Assembly (NCBI GenBank): GCA_031308135.1
Contig: JAHLJT010000631.1
Coordinates: 159,688,921-159,752,920, forward strand
Direction of reading: 5' to 3'
Source: Acheta domesticus
Lineage: Eukaryota > Arthropoda > Insecta > Orthoptera > Gryllidae
Length of the DNA stretch: 64,000 nucleotides
Shown here: piece by piece, positions 40,831 through 52,821 of the stretch
How the letters are laid out: each line of letters opens with the position of its first letter
Position numbering within the stretch: position 1 is the first letter of the stretch
Program-made: the position numbers and the translations under genes
Notes under the pieces: model-generated
The model's database searches: none
What the model saw: only the letters and a program-made list of their open reading frames with translations
What the model was told of the DNA's origin: nothing

Positions 40831-43069
40831 ATGGACGGTTGGGTAATGCAGACTAAATGTTACAAACTTCTACCGCATGTAGAGGTCTCAGGGATAACCA
40901 TGGTTTGCCAATGAATGTATGTAGTGAATCTCAAATAACGAAGTTACACACGACATTTTTTTCACAAATAGCCCGTTGATCGGCACTAACCTGGTGTTCG
41001 GCAGGTACACGAACCAATGTTGTAATTGTAAGGTCATCGAAATTTTTTTAAAACTTTTTTCATTTAAAAAATGAATAGTTCAACGAAAATGGATGGAACA
41101 TTTTGAAAATGTTGTTAGGTTTTTGTGTAAAGAAGAAATTAAATAAGTTTTTCAACATAAAAACCTTCTCATCTATATATTTTCTGTAGAGCAGGTTTAA
41201 TATCATACCTGATTTCCAGAGATGTTACAGCTTGCACTGGATGAACTGTAAACTCTAGGAGTCACTTAAATCTGTAACATATGAAAACTATTTGAAGAAG
41301 GGGATACACCATACTGCCAATGATGCTATCGTTGCTCATTGTATCAAGATTAAATTTGTTCAACAAAGTGTAAATCTGATTACTGATAACCCATTATGAC
41401 GCATAGGATTCAAAACTATATAATATATGTTACAAGAATACATCTATAGAAGAATACAAGAATAATCTCTTACCAGTAGAGAGGAGAGCCAAGGACATTC
41501 GTAGGCAAACGAGGAAGACAGACAATTTTCGATGTACCTAACTCGAGCAATACGTAATGCTCCAGCAGATTTTTAATAGTCGTCCTAAGTTAACCAGCTT
41601 GCAATAAAAGTTGTTAGTATGTCATTGCTCCTCGATGTGTTGTAGCGAGTTCCACGACTGAGATTGATCTTGAGGGGACGTCCATTAAAGTTGGAAAGCA
41701 TGTCCTTCCCGGAACGGCTACCACGTCTAATGGGCACCACATACCACCGCCAAGTGCAGATGCCACTCAGCAACTTCTGATCAACGCCGATGCTGCTGCA
41801 ACACGATAGACGTGTCCTATTAAGAGCAATTTGTGAGATGGTCGCTTCCCGCGCCCTTTTTCGTGTGAGGTTTGCTTGCACGCGTGTTTGACGTCACCCT
41901 CCCACCCCTGTCCCCGGATGCGCGCGTCGCAGGCCTGATCGTCGGAAGTGGAGTCACTGGCCGTGAGCCCGCTTCACATTCGTAGGGCCCGGTTGGTGAA
42001 GGGCTCACTTAAGTATATTCGAGCAATATGTCAGTAACTACTCGAAATGGAAGCCTCATGTTCGAAAGAAGATGCAAAGTGTAAGATCAAAAATGTAATG
42101 ATTAATATATAATAATTTAAAAACCAAACATTGTTAATGCAGTGATACAAAACACTATACATTAATATTTCATCATTTAATCTGAGATGCATTACAAACA
42201 AATTTTTAAAATACCATTTCCGCATTTTTCGTAATATGAAAAAATGCAAATGAATATACTTGAATGTGTAGTTAAATCGTACCCACGAAAATTGACATAG
42301 TAAACGCAGAGCATATTTGTAATTAAAAAAAGAAGAAAATGTGATGCAATTATTAACTCGGATTGAAAAATGTACACAATAAATATAATGCTGTTTTATA
42401 CTGAATGTTGCGAAGAAAACTAGACAATTAATTGGAAACTGTAATATATGATTGTTTCGTATAGTGTTAACTGGTTATCGTCTAAATTGGAGTAAGCATC
42501 AATAACAATTATGGAAATCTGAAACGAGAACAATTCTTCATAAAGAGAGTTTAACTGATTATTTTTACATCCAATCAATTATGCTTATATGTACCATACT
42601 CTTATCTATTACATTCTATTGTTTTTACTCTACATATTGTTTGATTTTCTATTAACGTACTTTAAGAATGAAATAGTGTGTAGGTTATGAAAGTAGTGAA
42701 ATTTTACTCAATAGTTATTTAAGTTTTACTTTACACCTTAAATAATTATACTCACTGAAAATATGCACTATCACATCATACTGCACGATTACAACTATAA
42801 GTATTCAAAATAATGTAACTCCCTTGATAGTGACGTTGAAAGAAAGGACAGATTTATCGGAAAATGAATTCACATGTCTACGTGGACAAAGTTAAAGTAC
42901 TAGGCAAAACCCGAGAAATCTATCAAATCGTGCCGGACATTTCTTATACCCAGCAATTCTCATCTGAAAAAAAGTGTGTTCGAGATGCAATATTCTATTG
43001 AATAGAAAACGAATGCGTTAGTTTCTATCTCGCGGATATTTCCAGGTATAAAAACAGAGTTGGCAATGA
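40831..43069. other. AT-rich spacer
   Basis: No gene or repeat end recognised. A moderately GC-rich patch at 41600-42010 has overlapping minus-strand frames without known motifs. Confidence 0.45.
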
Positions 43070-43322
43070 TCATCCTGTAGGAACGTACTTACCAATCTTT
43101 CCTTTCCAATAAATTTGTGGAAAGAAAATGTTTTTTTTAACAAACGGCAGAAGGTTACTGGCAGCTTGAAAAATGATCTCAATAGAACCTAGATGTTGAC
43201 TTTTCTTCTTAGTACTCTGGAAAACAAACTTCGCAGACAAAGTGAGGACACTGTGTATCTCTTCCAAGCGTTTCAACTTTTCCTAGACTTTTTTCCGTAC
43301 TTCAGATGTCTACTCGTGTTCT
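43070..43322 (-). pseudogene. Degenerate copy of the channel's last exon
   Basis: The minus strand reads KV, a stop (TAG), then EKLKRLEEIHSVL, matching QVNEKLERLEAFHEKI of exon 7 at the same place. The DNA is close over a core (gaaaagttgaaacgcttggaag against gaaaagctggaacgcttggaag). Upstream, 'attgttacagaacacga.gtagacatctg' resembles 'attattacaaagaggcgacaacgttcagacatcgag' of exon 7. There are stops and a shift of about four codons. It continues open past the normal end to a gtaagt-like site at 43092. I infer a decayed painless paralogue; the rest of that copy is not visible. Confidence 0.55.
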
Positions 43323-43960
43323 GTAACAATTTCTGAGAACAGCGTCAACGTAATGATCTTGAAGGGAGGTTGACCCCAACCGAATTCATTGGTACGGTTC
43401 TTAGGACTCTTCTCTCCACATATGTGATGTCTCCTCGCATTTCACGAGAGGTTCAAAAACAGTTTCGGACGAGCTGTTCCATTGGCCCTTGCTAGTCTTT
43501 GTACGTCACAAAGACTACATGAAAGCTCCAGTAAGTGCGGAAATGAACGGCGCCCTGAGGGACTCATTAGTCCCATCCGTGGCCGCACGACAGCTCTTCG
43601 GGCACTCGCCAAATTGAAGGGTCTCGTATGACAAAGGTTGCAGGCCGCTTCGAGTTCTGAGAAACACTCTAATGACCTATTAGGTCTCGTACTTGTTATA
43701 TCTTTGAAGGTACACTTTTGAAACATGTACACAAATTTCAATACGGAAAGTGAATTTTCCTTCTACAGAATAGACATTTTCACCAATTCTTCCATTTGGG
43801 TTTGTTAAGTTCCGAAAGCTAAATAAAAATTTAGTCATTCATCACAGATGTTCAGCATCAGACGAGAAAAATATCATGTCTCAAGTTTTGTTTTCTGTAT
43901 TTTAGATAATCACGTAGCTCAGATGTGAAATTAATTCTAACTTTATTTCGGACCAATTAT
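43323..43960. other. Spacer, moderately GC-rich
   Basis: No supported feature. 43440-43720 is GC-richer than its surroundings and could be an old repeat; 'gactcattagtcccatccgtggcc' is vaguely SINE-like but too short to call. Confidence 0.35.
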
Positions 43961-45552
43961 TACTTTCCCGTTACGTATGTATATACGGAGTAATATACCT
44001 AATATAGGGAAAGTTATGTAAATTTGCTGCAGAAAATCGATTTCGAGATTTTAACGGAAATGCACGTTTTGGGGTCTCCTGATACCAAAAAAGTGTTGTT
44101 TTTTTTCAAAACTTCCGTCTGTCTGTTTGTCCGTCGGTCCGTCTGTGAACATCACTAGCGTTTAAACCATACGTGCGATTTCTTCCAAAATGGATATTAC
44201 CCGGTCAATTTGCTTCCACTCGAGGCGCCGCGATTTTGAAAAACTTTCTTCAAAATTGGGGGTACTTTACGTGAGGCACCCGGGACATTTTCGAAATTTT
44301 CTCGAAAACGGCTCCAATTTTTTTACATTTCTTGTAAGAATAGAGTAAAGTACTCTTATTAAGGTGGCATACGTCCTATTTTTACTGTTAACTCTGAGGT
44401 TTCGAAAATTACAAAACTTTGAATTTTTTCGGCATCATTCTGCAGCTTCAAAATGGAAAATAGAGACTTTTCCTCTAAATAAATTTTGTTCTCAAACGTG
44501 AGTTCATTCATGAAGGTCACGTACATTGTTTTGATGATTTTGATAGTTTTTGCGCAATATTGCCTGCAATATTTGCAATTTTTAAAAATTAAAAAAAACA
44601 GATTTTCTCAAAAACGGCTCCAAATTTTGTTTTTAAACTTTTGGTAGGGATAGTGCTAAGTGTGCTCTATGGGACGACATCAAAGGCATATTACTCTATT
44701 CTTTTGTTTATTCAAAAATTACAAAAATGTAATTTGTTTACCTTGTCTCTCACGTCGGAAATATTTAGATTAGTGGCGTGGTATTTACATTATTATATTT
44801 ACGAGTATATGTGCTTTAAATAATGTCAAGTAAAGTTTCTCGAAAATTCAACCGTTTTTCTGTAAAAACTAGCTCAAAATTCCGCATTTTCAGAAACGCC
44901 AAACACCATTTTCTCATATATAGCTGCCAATTTGTTTCTTCAAATTTTTGTAACGGATAGTGCTATTTACACTCTTTAATATGACGTAAAGTTTATTTGG
45001 AGTTTTTTTTTAATTTTTTCAAATATTATATAAATGTAATTTTTTTGAAAGATCTCTCCCATCTTTAATATGCACATTACCAGCAATTTGTAAAGATTAT
45101 TATATTTGTGAGTTTAAGTGCTTCAAATAACTTCAAAGAAAGTATTTTGAAAACTCAATCATATTCTGTGAAAATGAGCTTCGAACTTCGCATTTTTAGT
45201 GGCGCTAAAACGCAATTTTCTTTAAAACGGCACACAATTTTTAAAAGAAAATTGCCATTTAGGACTACGTTTTTGTGTTCTTTAATATTCTGAAATTAAT
45301 ATTTCCGTTCTACCAATAGGAAACCCAAAAATTGAGAAAATGACCAAAAATGTAGTTTGTGCGATGATAGATGGCAGCTGGCTAGAAAGAGTATGTGGCA
45401 ATTGCGAATAGCTATGGAAGTCCCAAGGAAATAGAAAACTAATACACGAAAGTCTGTGCCATTCTGTAGTACCACTAGTTTCGCTCAGCTTTACATAACT
45501 TTCCCTATACTACATATATCACTCCGTGTATACGTACGTGTACGGGAAAGTA
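43961..45552 (+). mobile_element. Non-coding TIR element, 1.59 kb
   Basis: Complete copy. The left end ctttcccgttacgtatgtat... and the reversed right end ctttcccgtacacgtacgta... remain alignable for about 64 bases, through 'tatagggaaagttatgtaaa'. The body is 43963-45550, flanked by TA on each side, which could be a two-base target duplication. The interior is AT-rich, has no coding frame, and carries a 'gtctgtctgtttgtccgtcggtccgtctgtgaacatcactagcg' block. Related copies are at 60.9-62.8, 21.6-22.4, 31.9 and 4.1-6.4 kb. Confidence 0.8.
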
Positions 45553-46174
45553 AGAATTCCAAATTTTTGTCTCAAATCGGTTTAATGAACGCGTGAGGAG
45601 TTATTCCCTATCGCGAGAAATATATTTCCGGCAAATTCTGTCAATGATATCTTTTAACTTGTACCAAACTGTCATCTTTCCTTAGTGTATTATAGGTAGA
45701 GAGGATAATAGTATAAATCAATCTATGTAAAATTCCTGCGCCCCCGAGATTATATCGTAAAATCCCAGCAACTGAAGAAAGATAGAATCTTACTTTTTCT
45801 TCCATATTATTGCATTTATGGTTTTTTAACGTATGGTGTGAGGATATGTTCTCAAGAATAATTTTTCGAATAGAATGTCTCTATATGAAAAATAAATATA
45901 AATACAGATATGGTTGCAAAAAAATGGTGGTTCAGTTTTTTTCAAAAACATTTGGTGGTTCAATTTGATAGTTTTTGTGGTGCGCAATTCGATTTCGAAG
46001 TTTGACTGATTGGGGGAGTGGCAATACTTATCGCACTTTTGTGCAGGGAGACAAAGGCACGCCCAGGTAATCGCACGCTTCGGAACTCCAGAATAAAACA
46101 TCCTTTTGTATAATAACTATTATTGTCAATATGGTCCGTTACTGTCAAGTCACGCACATCTGTTTTCATTAATT

Positions 46175-46706
46175 GATTGTGATTCCGTGGCGCGCCAACT
46201 ACAGAGGACATTAGTCCCGTAAGCGAAGGTCGTATTTTTTCATTGAGAGGTGGCTGTGATCTTTCCGCGTTGGATGGCGAGATCCGGCGCCGACCTACCG
46301 TCGACAACGGGTTTCCCCATCCAGGTATCTCCCACGAGCGGGCTCTGCCCAGCCGGGACAGGCAGTAAGTTCTCGACCGGTCTCTCAGTATGTGTTGTTA
46401 TTGTAAGTTAGGGCATGTTAGTGTAAGTGTGTGTAAGGTGTGAGAATAGGACAAGGAAGAAAAGATCGCGCGCTGTACGTGGCCCATTTGTTAGGGTACT
46501 TCTCCGGTATTCGTCTGGTCTTGATTGGAGAAACCACAGAAAACTGCCGATCAGAGCAGCCGGCCGCTAGAATACTCCTCTAGACAGCGACTGAATTCGA
46601 CCTACCTTACCTTAGTGTCGAAAATCCTGCCGCCGTCGGGACTCGAACCTAGGAGTGCCGGTCAGAGTGACATCAGTTGTTGCACTGAGCCATCTATCCC
46701 GGTACA
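46175..46706 (-). mobile_element. tRNA-derived SINE (family 1, copy at 46 kb)
   Basis: Reads on the minus strand. The head has an A-box-like TGGCTCAGTGC and the B-box GGTTCGAGTCCC in tRNA spacing, followed by about 450 bases of body shared with 47.7 and 58.2 kb. At 530 bases it is long for a SINE. The plus-strand start is 'ccgtggcgcgccaactacagagg'. Confidence 0.8.
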
Positions 46707-47049
46707 TACGTTTTCATGAAATCTAAATAAACACACGCACACTCACTCATATACACACACACGGTACACACAAAAAACACAAATAATTACATTTCTGAAT
46801 ATGACGTAATACTAATCACATTCATGCCTTCCAAAATATTATGTTCTTATAAAATATTGAATTGAAAGCATGTGAAAAACCATTTACGAGAAAATGATTT
46901 AAAAACATATTTTTAATTCCACGCCTGAATTTTTACACGTAAGCTACAATACTTCGGATTGTGGCGTGCTAAAGATGCCAAGCATAGACTTACGAACCTA
47001 ACCAGACCTTAGGAGTGGTAAAGAACTGTAACATCTTTCCAAAAGATTG

Positions 47050-47420
47050 GAGCTTTCTTCTCGCGCCCTCCTTCAGAGTGCCAGCTCCGTCGTAGGGTGG
47101 CGCCCTTGAAGGGCTCCCTCAGCGCCGCCCTTCGGACGCGGAGTTCTACCGCTGCACGCGGACGGCTGTTTGGTAAACGGAGTGCTTCTAAACAACGCCG
47201 CCTCGCCTCGCCCCGCCACGCCACGCAGCGACAGCGACGGCGCAACGGGAGCGCGAGCGAGAGAGCGTTGTTGACGGTATTTTCTGAATCAACACGCGGC
47301 GCGGCGCGAGCGCCCGTTGTTTACACGACATTCCCTGGTTTCACGCGCTCGCCCGCCGCCGTCGCCGCCGCCGCCGCCCTCGGCTAATCTGGAGCCGCGC
47401 CATATGGCAGCGCGGGTGCA
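47050..47420. promoter_or_regulatory. CpG island
   Basis: CpG-rich stretch between two SINE copies, with GCCGCC trinucleotide runs near 47357-47380 and 'cgcggcgcggcgcgagcg' near 47296. No splice donor or start codon decides whether it is a promoter. Confidence 0.35.
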
Positions 47421-47700
47421 GGCCGTGCAAACGTGGCTAGCAGGCGATCGCGTTGGTCTTTTACGAGGCCCTTGTCATGGCTGCACGGGGCTCGTTCGCC
47501 TATTAGGACCCGAAGCTACGTTGTTGACTCATTGATGGAGGGAACGGGAATTGTTCTTTTACGACATTGGATTGAAATTTATTATTGTCATTATTACTAA
47601 CATTAATAATAATTATACCGCTTGAAGAAAGCAATGGTCGAATGATGGCCGTATGATCTAAGAAATATTTTAAATGCAATTTGTTGAGTTTATATAGGAT

Positions 47701-48262
47701 TGATTGATTGGTGATTCCAAGCGCGTCAACTGCTAAAGTCATTAGTCACGTATATGTAGTGCATATTTTATTGCGAGAGGTGGCGGTGATTCTCCCCCAC
47801 TATATGGTGAGATCCGCCGCCGACCTACGTCTAGTACAGGGTTTTTTCCCACCAGGCATCTCCCACCAACGTGGTACTGCCGCAGTCAGGATAAGCTCTA
47901 AGCTCTCGACTGGTCTCTCATTAAGTGTGATAGTGTTGTACTTGTGAGAGTAAGTGTGTGTAAGTGAGGGGTGAAGATAGAACAAGGAAGAGGAAGAAAA
48001 TATCGCGTGCGGTCTGTGGCCTGTTTGTTTAGGTACTTCTCCGGTATTCGCCTGGCGTTAATGCGAGAAACTAGGAGAACTACTGATGAGTGCGGCCGGC
48101 CGCTAGGATTCTTCTCCAGACGGAGGCTGAATTGGACCTAGCTGACAAGCTAGTGTCGAAAATCCTGCCACTGTTGAGACTCGAACTCTAAGACTTTCCG
48201 GTTAGAGATATTGCAGTGACATCAGCTGGTGTCTTAACCACCTTTGCCGATACTGTTCAAAG
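47701..48262 (-). mobile_element. tRNA-derived SINE (family 1, copy at 48 kb)
   Basis: Same family and orientation as 46175-46706. Matching blocks include 'attagtcacg', 'gaggtggcggtgatt', 'tatggtgagatccgccgccgacct', 'aggcatctcccacc', 'ggtacttctccggtattcg', 'gcggccggccgctagga' and 'ctagtgtcgaaaatcctgcc'. The B-box is decayed (gagactcgaactctaag in plus orientation). Confidence 0.75.
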
Positions 48263-48735
48263 AGTTGATTGTCTAAGTAACACAATTGGTAGAGCAAATG
48301 GGTGTATACCGCGAGATCGGTGTATGATTCCTTGTCAAGGCAGTTAAATCTTTCAACGGTCGAAACCTCTTTGAAATAACAATAATAATATCACTTATAA
48401 TATAAATAAATTAAGCCGGTTCCGTGGCGCAGACGGTTGCGGCAGCCGTCGTCTGCGCCGAGGAGGCTAAAGGTTCTAGTTCTTCGTAGGCATGGTCGAA
48501 TTTGTGATTGTTCACCCCTCATCATCCATCACCCTTCACCTCTCATCATCATCCTATCACTTCAAATATTGACAATTCAAGTCGTAATAACTTTGCCTTA
48601 CCAACGGATACAGCCGAAAGCTGAGCCCGATAATGATGCACGTCAATCTCTCCAGGATAGAATACGACGGGGCCCCTTAAGAGAATGTGTACCGTGATCA
48701 CTATTGGCCAATAAGAAAGTAGTAATAAATATCAT
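48263..48735 (+). mobile_element. tRNA-derived SINE (family 2), upstream of Dong
   Basis: 48415-48490 has the A-box-like 'ccgtggcgcagacggttg' and B-box-like 'ggttctagttcttcg' in tRNA order, followed by a 'catcatcatcc' region and an AT-rich end that merges with the TAA repeat. A second tRNA-like stretch ('attggtagagcaaatgg' ... 'gtatgattcc') precedes it at 48275-48345, so two elements may be fused. Confidence 0.6.
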
Positions 48736-48751
48736 ATAATAATAATAATAA
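48736..48751. repeat. TAA microsatellite, 5' flank of Dong element
   Basis: Five or so TAA units immediately before the element's first bases 'ctccacctaggg'. Confidence 0.9.
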
Positions 48752-49213
48752 CTCCACCTAGGGAGTACACGACCTTGCAGTTGGTGGTGGAGCTTGAGTA
48801 CCCCCATGAGCCTGAGAGCTATGTCAGTGGTAGCCTAGCTACTGGTAGGGCCTCCCTTGCTGAATAGATTGAAGGTGAGGGGTCCGACGAAGAAGTACTC
48901 CATTTTGAGGAGAGTGGGAAGTAAGTAGAGAGGGAAGGTTCATGAACCTATGGACTTCCTGTTATAGGCCCATGGAGGGTACAGGAGAGAAACTGGGTTG
49001 GCACACCAGGCCACTGATTAGAGTGGAGGCCCGAACCTTGCATTAGCCAGCGAAGGAGGCTGCCTTCAGCAGTCAGTGAAAATCCCGTGGTGTCTAGTAA
49101 TGCCGACTGGCGATCGGAGGGACCCCTTGCTGGGCCCTGCGGGGGCTGCTCCGAGGCCACTATGAGTCGCAGTAACGGATGGCAGGAAACAACCCAAAGA
49201 TTAAGTGTGATCT

Positions 49214-50017
49214 GTGAACTCGAATTTGCTACCTGCGAATCTTCACTTGAAACCAATGAGCAAAATGGATAGAACAAGCAATATATTGAACCCTAACGTG
49301 CCTTGTTCTACCAATGTCCCATACCTGCTCAGAAACCGAGCTAATGTCACCTTGTCGACATCTGGCCATCCCACGGATGTTAGTCCCAGGGACCCAGAGA
49401 CGGCAGTAGCTCGAAGCCATCGTCAGAGATGGACCCGGGATGAATTAAAGGAGATGATGTGGTGCTTCTACCATGCAAAAGCGAAAAATGGAGGCTCAGA
49501 AATAGAAGTCTTTAAGATATGGAGAGAGCGGAACCCAGATATGAGACCTACCCTAGACTCAAAGAAACTTGCCAGTCAACGACTATACATACTCAGCAGT
49601 GGAAAATTCACAGCAGAACAACTTGCAGATATCCAGAGAAACGCGGAGTATGTTCTTCGATCAAACTATCCACATGACGAACATTTAGAACCATCTAATA
49701 TCCCTGAAAACGATGGTCCCCTTCAAGGTTCATCTCTTCCAAATGAAACATCCGTCAGTGGTGAAAATACATCTGGCCATGAGTCACACGATAAGGACAT
49801 GATGCGGGACCTAATGCGACGCGAGGTAGAACGAATGCGTCTACTTCCATTCGAATCTCGTGCACCGTTGAGGAGAATTTACGAAAATGCTAAAGCTAAG
49901 AGAGTGATAGAAACAGCTAATTCTGTCTTAAATGAGGTTGTACAGACCTCAAGTAGTGATCTAGATATTACTGAAATCAACCACATCGTGTATGCAACTG
50001 GATATCTAGTATCTTAG
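49214..50017 (+). pseudogene. Dong/R4-type element, N-terminal segment
   Basis: N-terminal part of the element's protein, with RQRWTRDELKEMMWCFYHAK resembling the start of a Myb-like helix, then a long charged linker (MMRDLMRREVERMRLLPFE). It ends at a TAG at 50015-50017, but the same frame stays open afterwards up to the insertion at 50131, so the stop is probably a mutation. The start could be the Met at 49214 or one of those just downstream. Confidence 0.7.
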
Positions 50018-50117
50018 ATAATCTTGGGGCCAGCCAAGAACACCGATGGTCGCCAGCCAAACAGAGTAAAAAGCTCCGTACCTCCATGGATGAAAAGAAT
50101 TATGAAACGGATAGCCG

Positions 50118-50130
50118 ACACACGGCGTGA
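50118..50130. repeat. 13-bp target duplication, left
   Basis: acacacggcgtga, identical to 50890-50902. It brackets the inserted GC-rich element. Confidence 0.9.
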
Positions 50131-50889
50131 CCCCGCACGGGGAAGGCGTGTGTCACGTAGGTGGCCACGACCTCTGGTGGAGAGCGCGGCGACCACCCGG
50201 ACCCCGAGCACGCGGCCCCATCTCAGGTCGTTAGCCTAAAGGGTAGGCAGTGAGTAGGAAAGTCAAGCTCCGGGCCGTCGGTTCAACACGGCGGTCCCTC
50301 AGTTGGGCCCCTGGCACGTTGACCTAGAGTCCGTCCGACCTCATGACAGGATTGGGTGAAGGACGCCCTTCGGGGTGCTCTGGATCTCACATATAGAAGT
50401 CCGGCTGTTGCCTTACCTTCAGCCAGGTTGTCACTGGTAACGGCCTCACCCAGGTCGATAGCCTTAAGTGTTGGCAGTGGGAAGACGGGTTGGGGGCCCC
50501 AGGCCCCCCGGGAGAAATCCCGGGTGGCCCCCAGTTGGGCACTTGGCTTCGTCGTGGCAGTGGCCCGATACTCTGGGCAAAGAGGAGGGACACGGTGATC
50601 CCGTGCGCATGTGAGTGGCGCGTCGTCATACAGGCGACATCGACTCCGGTGCCAGTCCGGATAACTGGTAGCTCCGAGCTGGCGGGGCGGCCCTGTACCC
50701 AGGCATTGTATGGGGAGGTTGCCGAGACGGCTAACTGCGTTCCGGCGGGATCCAGATGTAAGTCGGAAGGTGTACTTGTACACCGGATGAGGGTGAGAGT
50801 TTATGGGCTAACGCCCGGGTATCTACCCTGGGGCTTCGGCCCCCTTATAAAGTACAAGTGCTGGGGGTATATAAAGCACGACTGCATAT
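50131..50889. mobile_element. GC-rich 759-bp insertion inside Dong
   Basis: Inserted sequence bounded by identical 13-base repeats. Removing one repeat and the insert puts the upstream and downstream frames of the Dong element in register (IMKRIADTRR on one side, EISLLAEASSKS on the other). It has no inverted ends and no poly(A). It begins 'ccccgcacggggaagg' and ends 'gcacgactgcatat', with a 'cccgggagaaatcccggg' palindrome inside and two TATAAA-like sites near its end. I infer a non-autonomous retroelement, perhaps an internally deleted LINE, because of the long target duplication; its parent is not recognised. Confidence 0.75.
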
Positions 50890-50902
50890 ACACACGGCGT
50901 GA
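50890..50902. repeat. 13-bp target duplication, right
   Basis: Identical to 50118-50130. Confidence 0.9.
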
Positions 50903-51743
50903 AATATCACTCCTAGCCGAGGCATCTTCGAAGTCAAACCACACGTATAAAGTTCAACAAAAAATACTCCACGTTGAACAAAAATACCTAATTGACAATG
51001 ACATAACAAGGCTAATGGTAGCTGAAAAGCTAAAAGAGAAAATCCAAGCATGGGCTCAACGAATAAGACGGTACAAACGTAGAGAAGATTTCCGTGTACA
51101 GAACCGGTTGTTTGAAACAGACGCGAAGAGATTCTATCGCAGTCTGACTGAAAAACCGAATGGAAATGCTGCCCCTCCTTCGAAAGATGACGTCGAAACA
51201 TTTTGGGCAGGAATCTGGGAGGAAACCAGATCCTACAACAGAGACGCATCGTGGCTCCAATCTGAAGTTGATGCTGCCAATGGACTCGTGGAAACAGTGG
51301 AACATGTTCAAGGATTCTCGAAAGAGGACATACGCAAAACAATTAAGAACATGGGAAACTGGAAATCCCCTGGGGTTGATAAGATCCAGATTTACTGGAT
51401 TGAGAAATTAACAGCATTACATTTTCATCTAGCAAAGGCTGTCAATAAAATTATAGAAAACCCTAAGGAACTCCCCAAATGGCTCACTCGCGGCATCACG
51501 TATTTGCTACCCAAAGCAGGAGACAACTCCTTGGCGAAGAACTACAGGCCAATTACGTGCCTGCCAGTAATGTACAAACTTATAACTGCAGCCATAGCTG
51601 ACAAAATGTATAGGCACCTAGAGAAGAACCATCTGTTGCCAGATGAACAGAAAGGATGTTGTAAAGGTTCCTATGGCTGTAAGGAAATCTTGCTTCTGAA
51701 TAAAATAACCTTGAATGATGTAAAAAAAGAAAACGCAATTTAA
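50903..51743 (+). pseudogene. Dong/R4-type element, RT N-terminal half
   Basis: Continues the frame interrupted by the insertion. It shows the region before the RT palm (FRVQNRLFETDAKRFYRSL, KNMGNWKSPGVDKIQ, LAKNYRPITCLPVMYKL, LPDEQKGCCKGSYGCKEIL). It ends at a TAA at 51741-51743 caused by a one-base shift in an A-run; the next frame resumes with the palm motif. Confidence 0.85.
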
Positions 51744-51745
51744 GC

Positions 51746-52159
51746 ATGGCTTGGATTGACTACCAGAAGGCCTTTGACAGTGTACCACACGATTGGATTT
51801 TGAAGACACTGGAGATCTATCGATTTCATCCTAGACTTGTTGAGTTTTGCAAGGCTAGTATGAAGTCGTGGAGCACCAGGTTACTAATCCACAGCGGAAA
51901 GGGAGTAGTAGAAACAAGAAGTATTCAGATTAACAGGGGAATTTTTCAAGGAGATTCACTATCCCCTCTGCTGTTTTGCATAAGTTTGATTCCTCTATCG
52001 AGACAGCTGTCGCACACTGACTTTAGTTACAAGCTCCATGGTGATGAAAGGCCAGTATCACATTTATTTTACATGGATGATCTTAAAGTGTTCGCTAAAA
52101 ATGAAGCAATTCTCTCCCAAATGCTGTCATCAATGATTTTAGCAATGACATCTGCATGA
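51746..52159 (+). pseudogene. Dong/R4-type element, RT palm
   Basis: Contains the catalytic motifs AWIDYQKAFDSVPHDW, GIFQGDSLSPLLF and FYMDDLKVF (YMDD box). It leaves frame near 52140 and ends at 52159. Confidence 0.88.
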
Positions 52160-52821
52160 AGTTTGGTCTTGACAAGTGTGCAAAAGTCAACTTAAAAAGA
52201 GGCAAAATGACCATGTCAGAGAACATTGAAGTTGATAGACACACTGTGATTCAAGATCTTGAGCCAGGTAAAACATACAAATATCTGGGCATTGAAGTAT
52301 GTGAGACCATCTCGAACGACACAATGAAAGAGAGAATTCACAAGGAGTATTATAGCAGAGTAAGACTTCTCCTACAGTCCGCTCTGAACTCAAGGAATAA
52401 AATATCAGCAATAGATAGTTTGGCGGTGCCTGTAGCTGAATACATTTTCGGACTAGTAGACTGGACTGAGCAGGAAATTCGCATCATGGATCGAAAAACC
52501 AGAAAACTGCTTACAATGCATCATGTTGCCCACCCACGGGCTGATGTACTTTATGTGTCACGTAAGGAAGGAGGAAGAGGCCTGAGACAAATTGAAGCCT
52601 CCTGGCACAATGCAATAACTGGGATGGGAAAGTATGTAGTCAGCCATCAAGATGACCCTCTAATGAGGCAGGTCATGAAATCTGACCGAAGAATGGGAAA
52701 CAGAGGCATTGTAAGTGCAGCAAGAAGCATTGCGAAGAAGACTATGCAAAACACCCAGAATGACAGAGACACTGAACTTCTGATGCTACTTAACATGAAA
52801 TTTGAGATAAAAAAATGTTAA
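52156..52821 (+). pseudogene. Dong/R4-type element, RT thumb
   Basis: Starts MKFGLDKCAKVNLKRGKM and continues with KTYKYLGIEVCE, IDSLAVPVAEYIFGLVDW and RKTRKLLTMHHVAHPRADVLYV, the conserved thumb region of R4-clade elements. It ends at an A-run frameshift near 52810. Confidence 0.85.

Noticed and set aside
46525..46719. Genuine tRNA gene
   Set aside because: The A and B boxes are present, but the acceptor stem does not pair and the sequence belongs to a 530-base repeat family.
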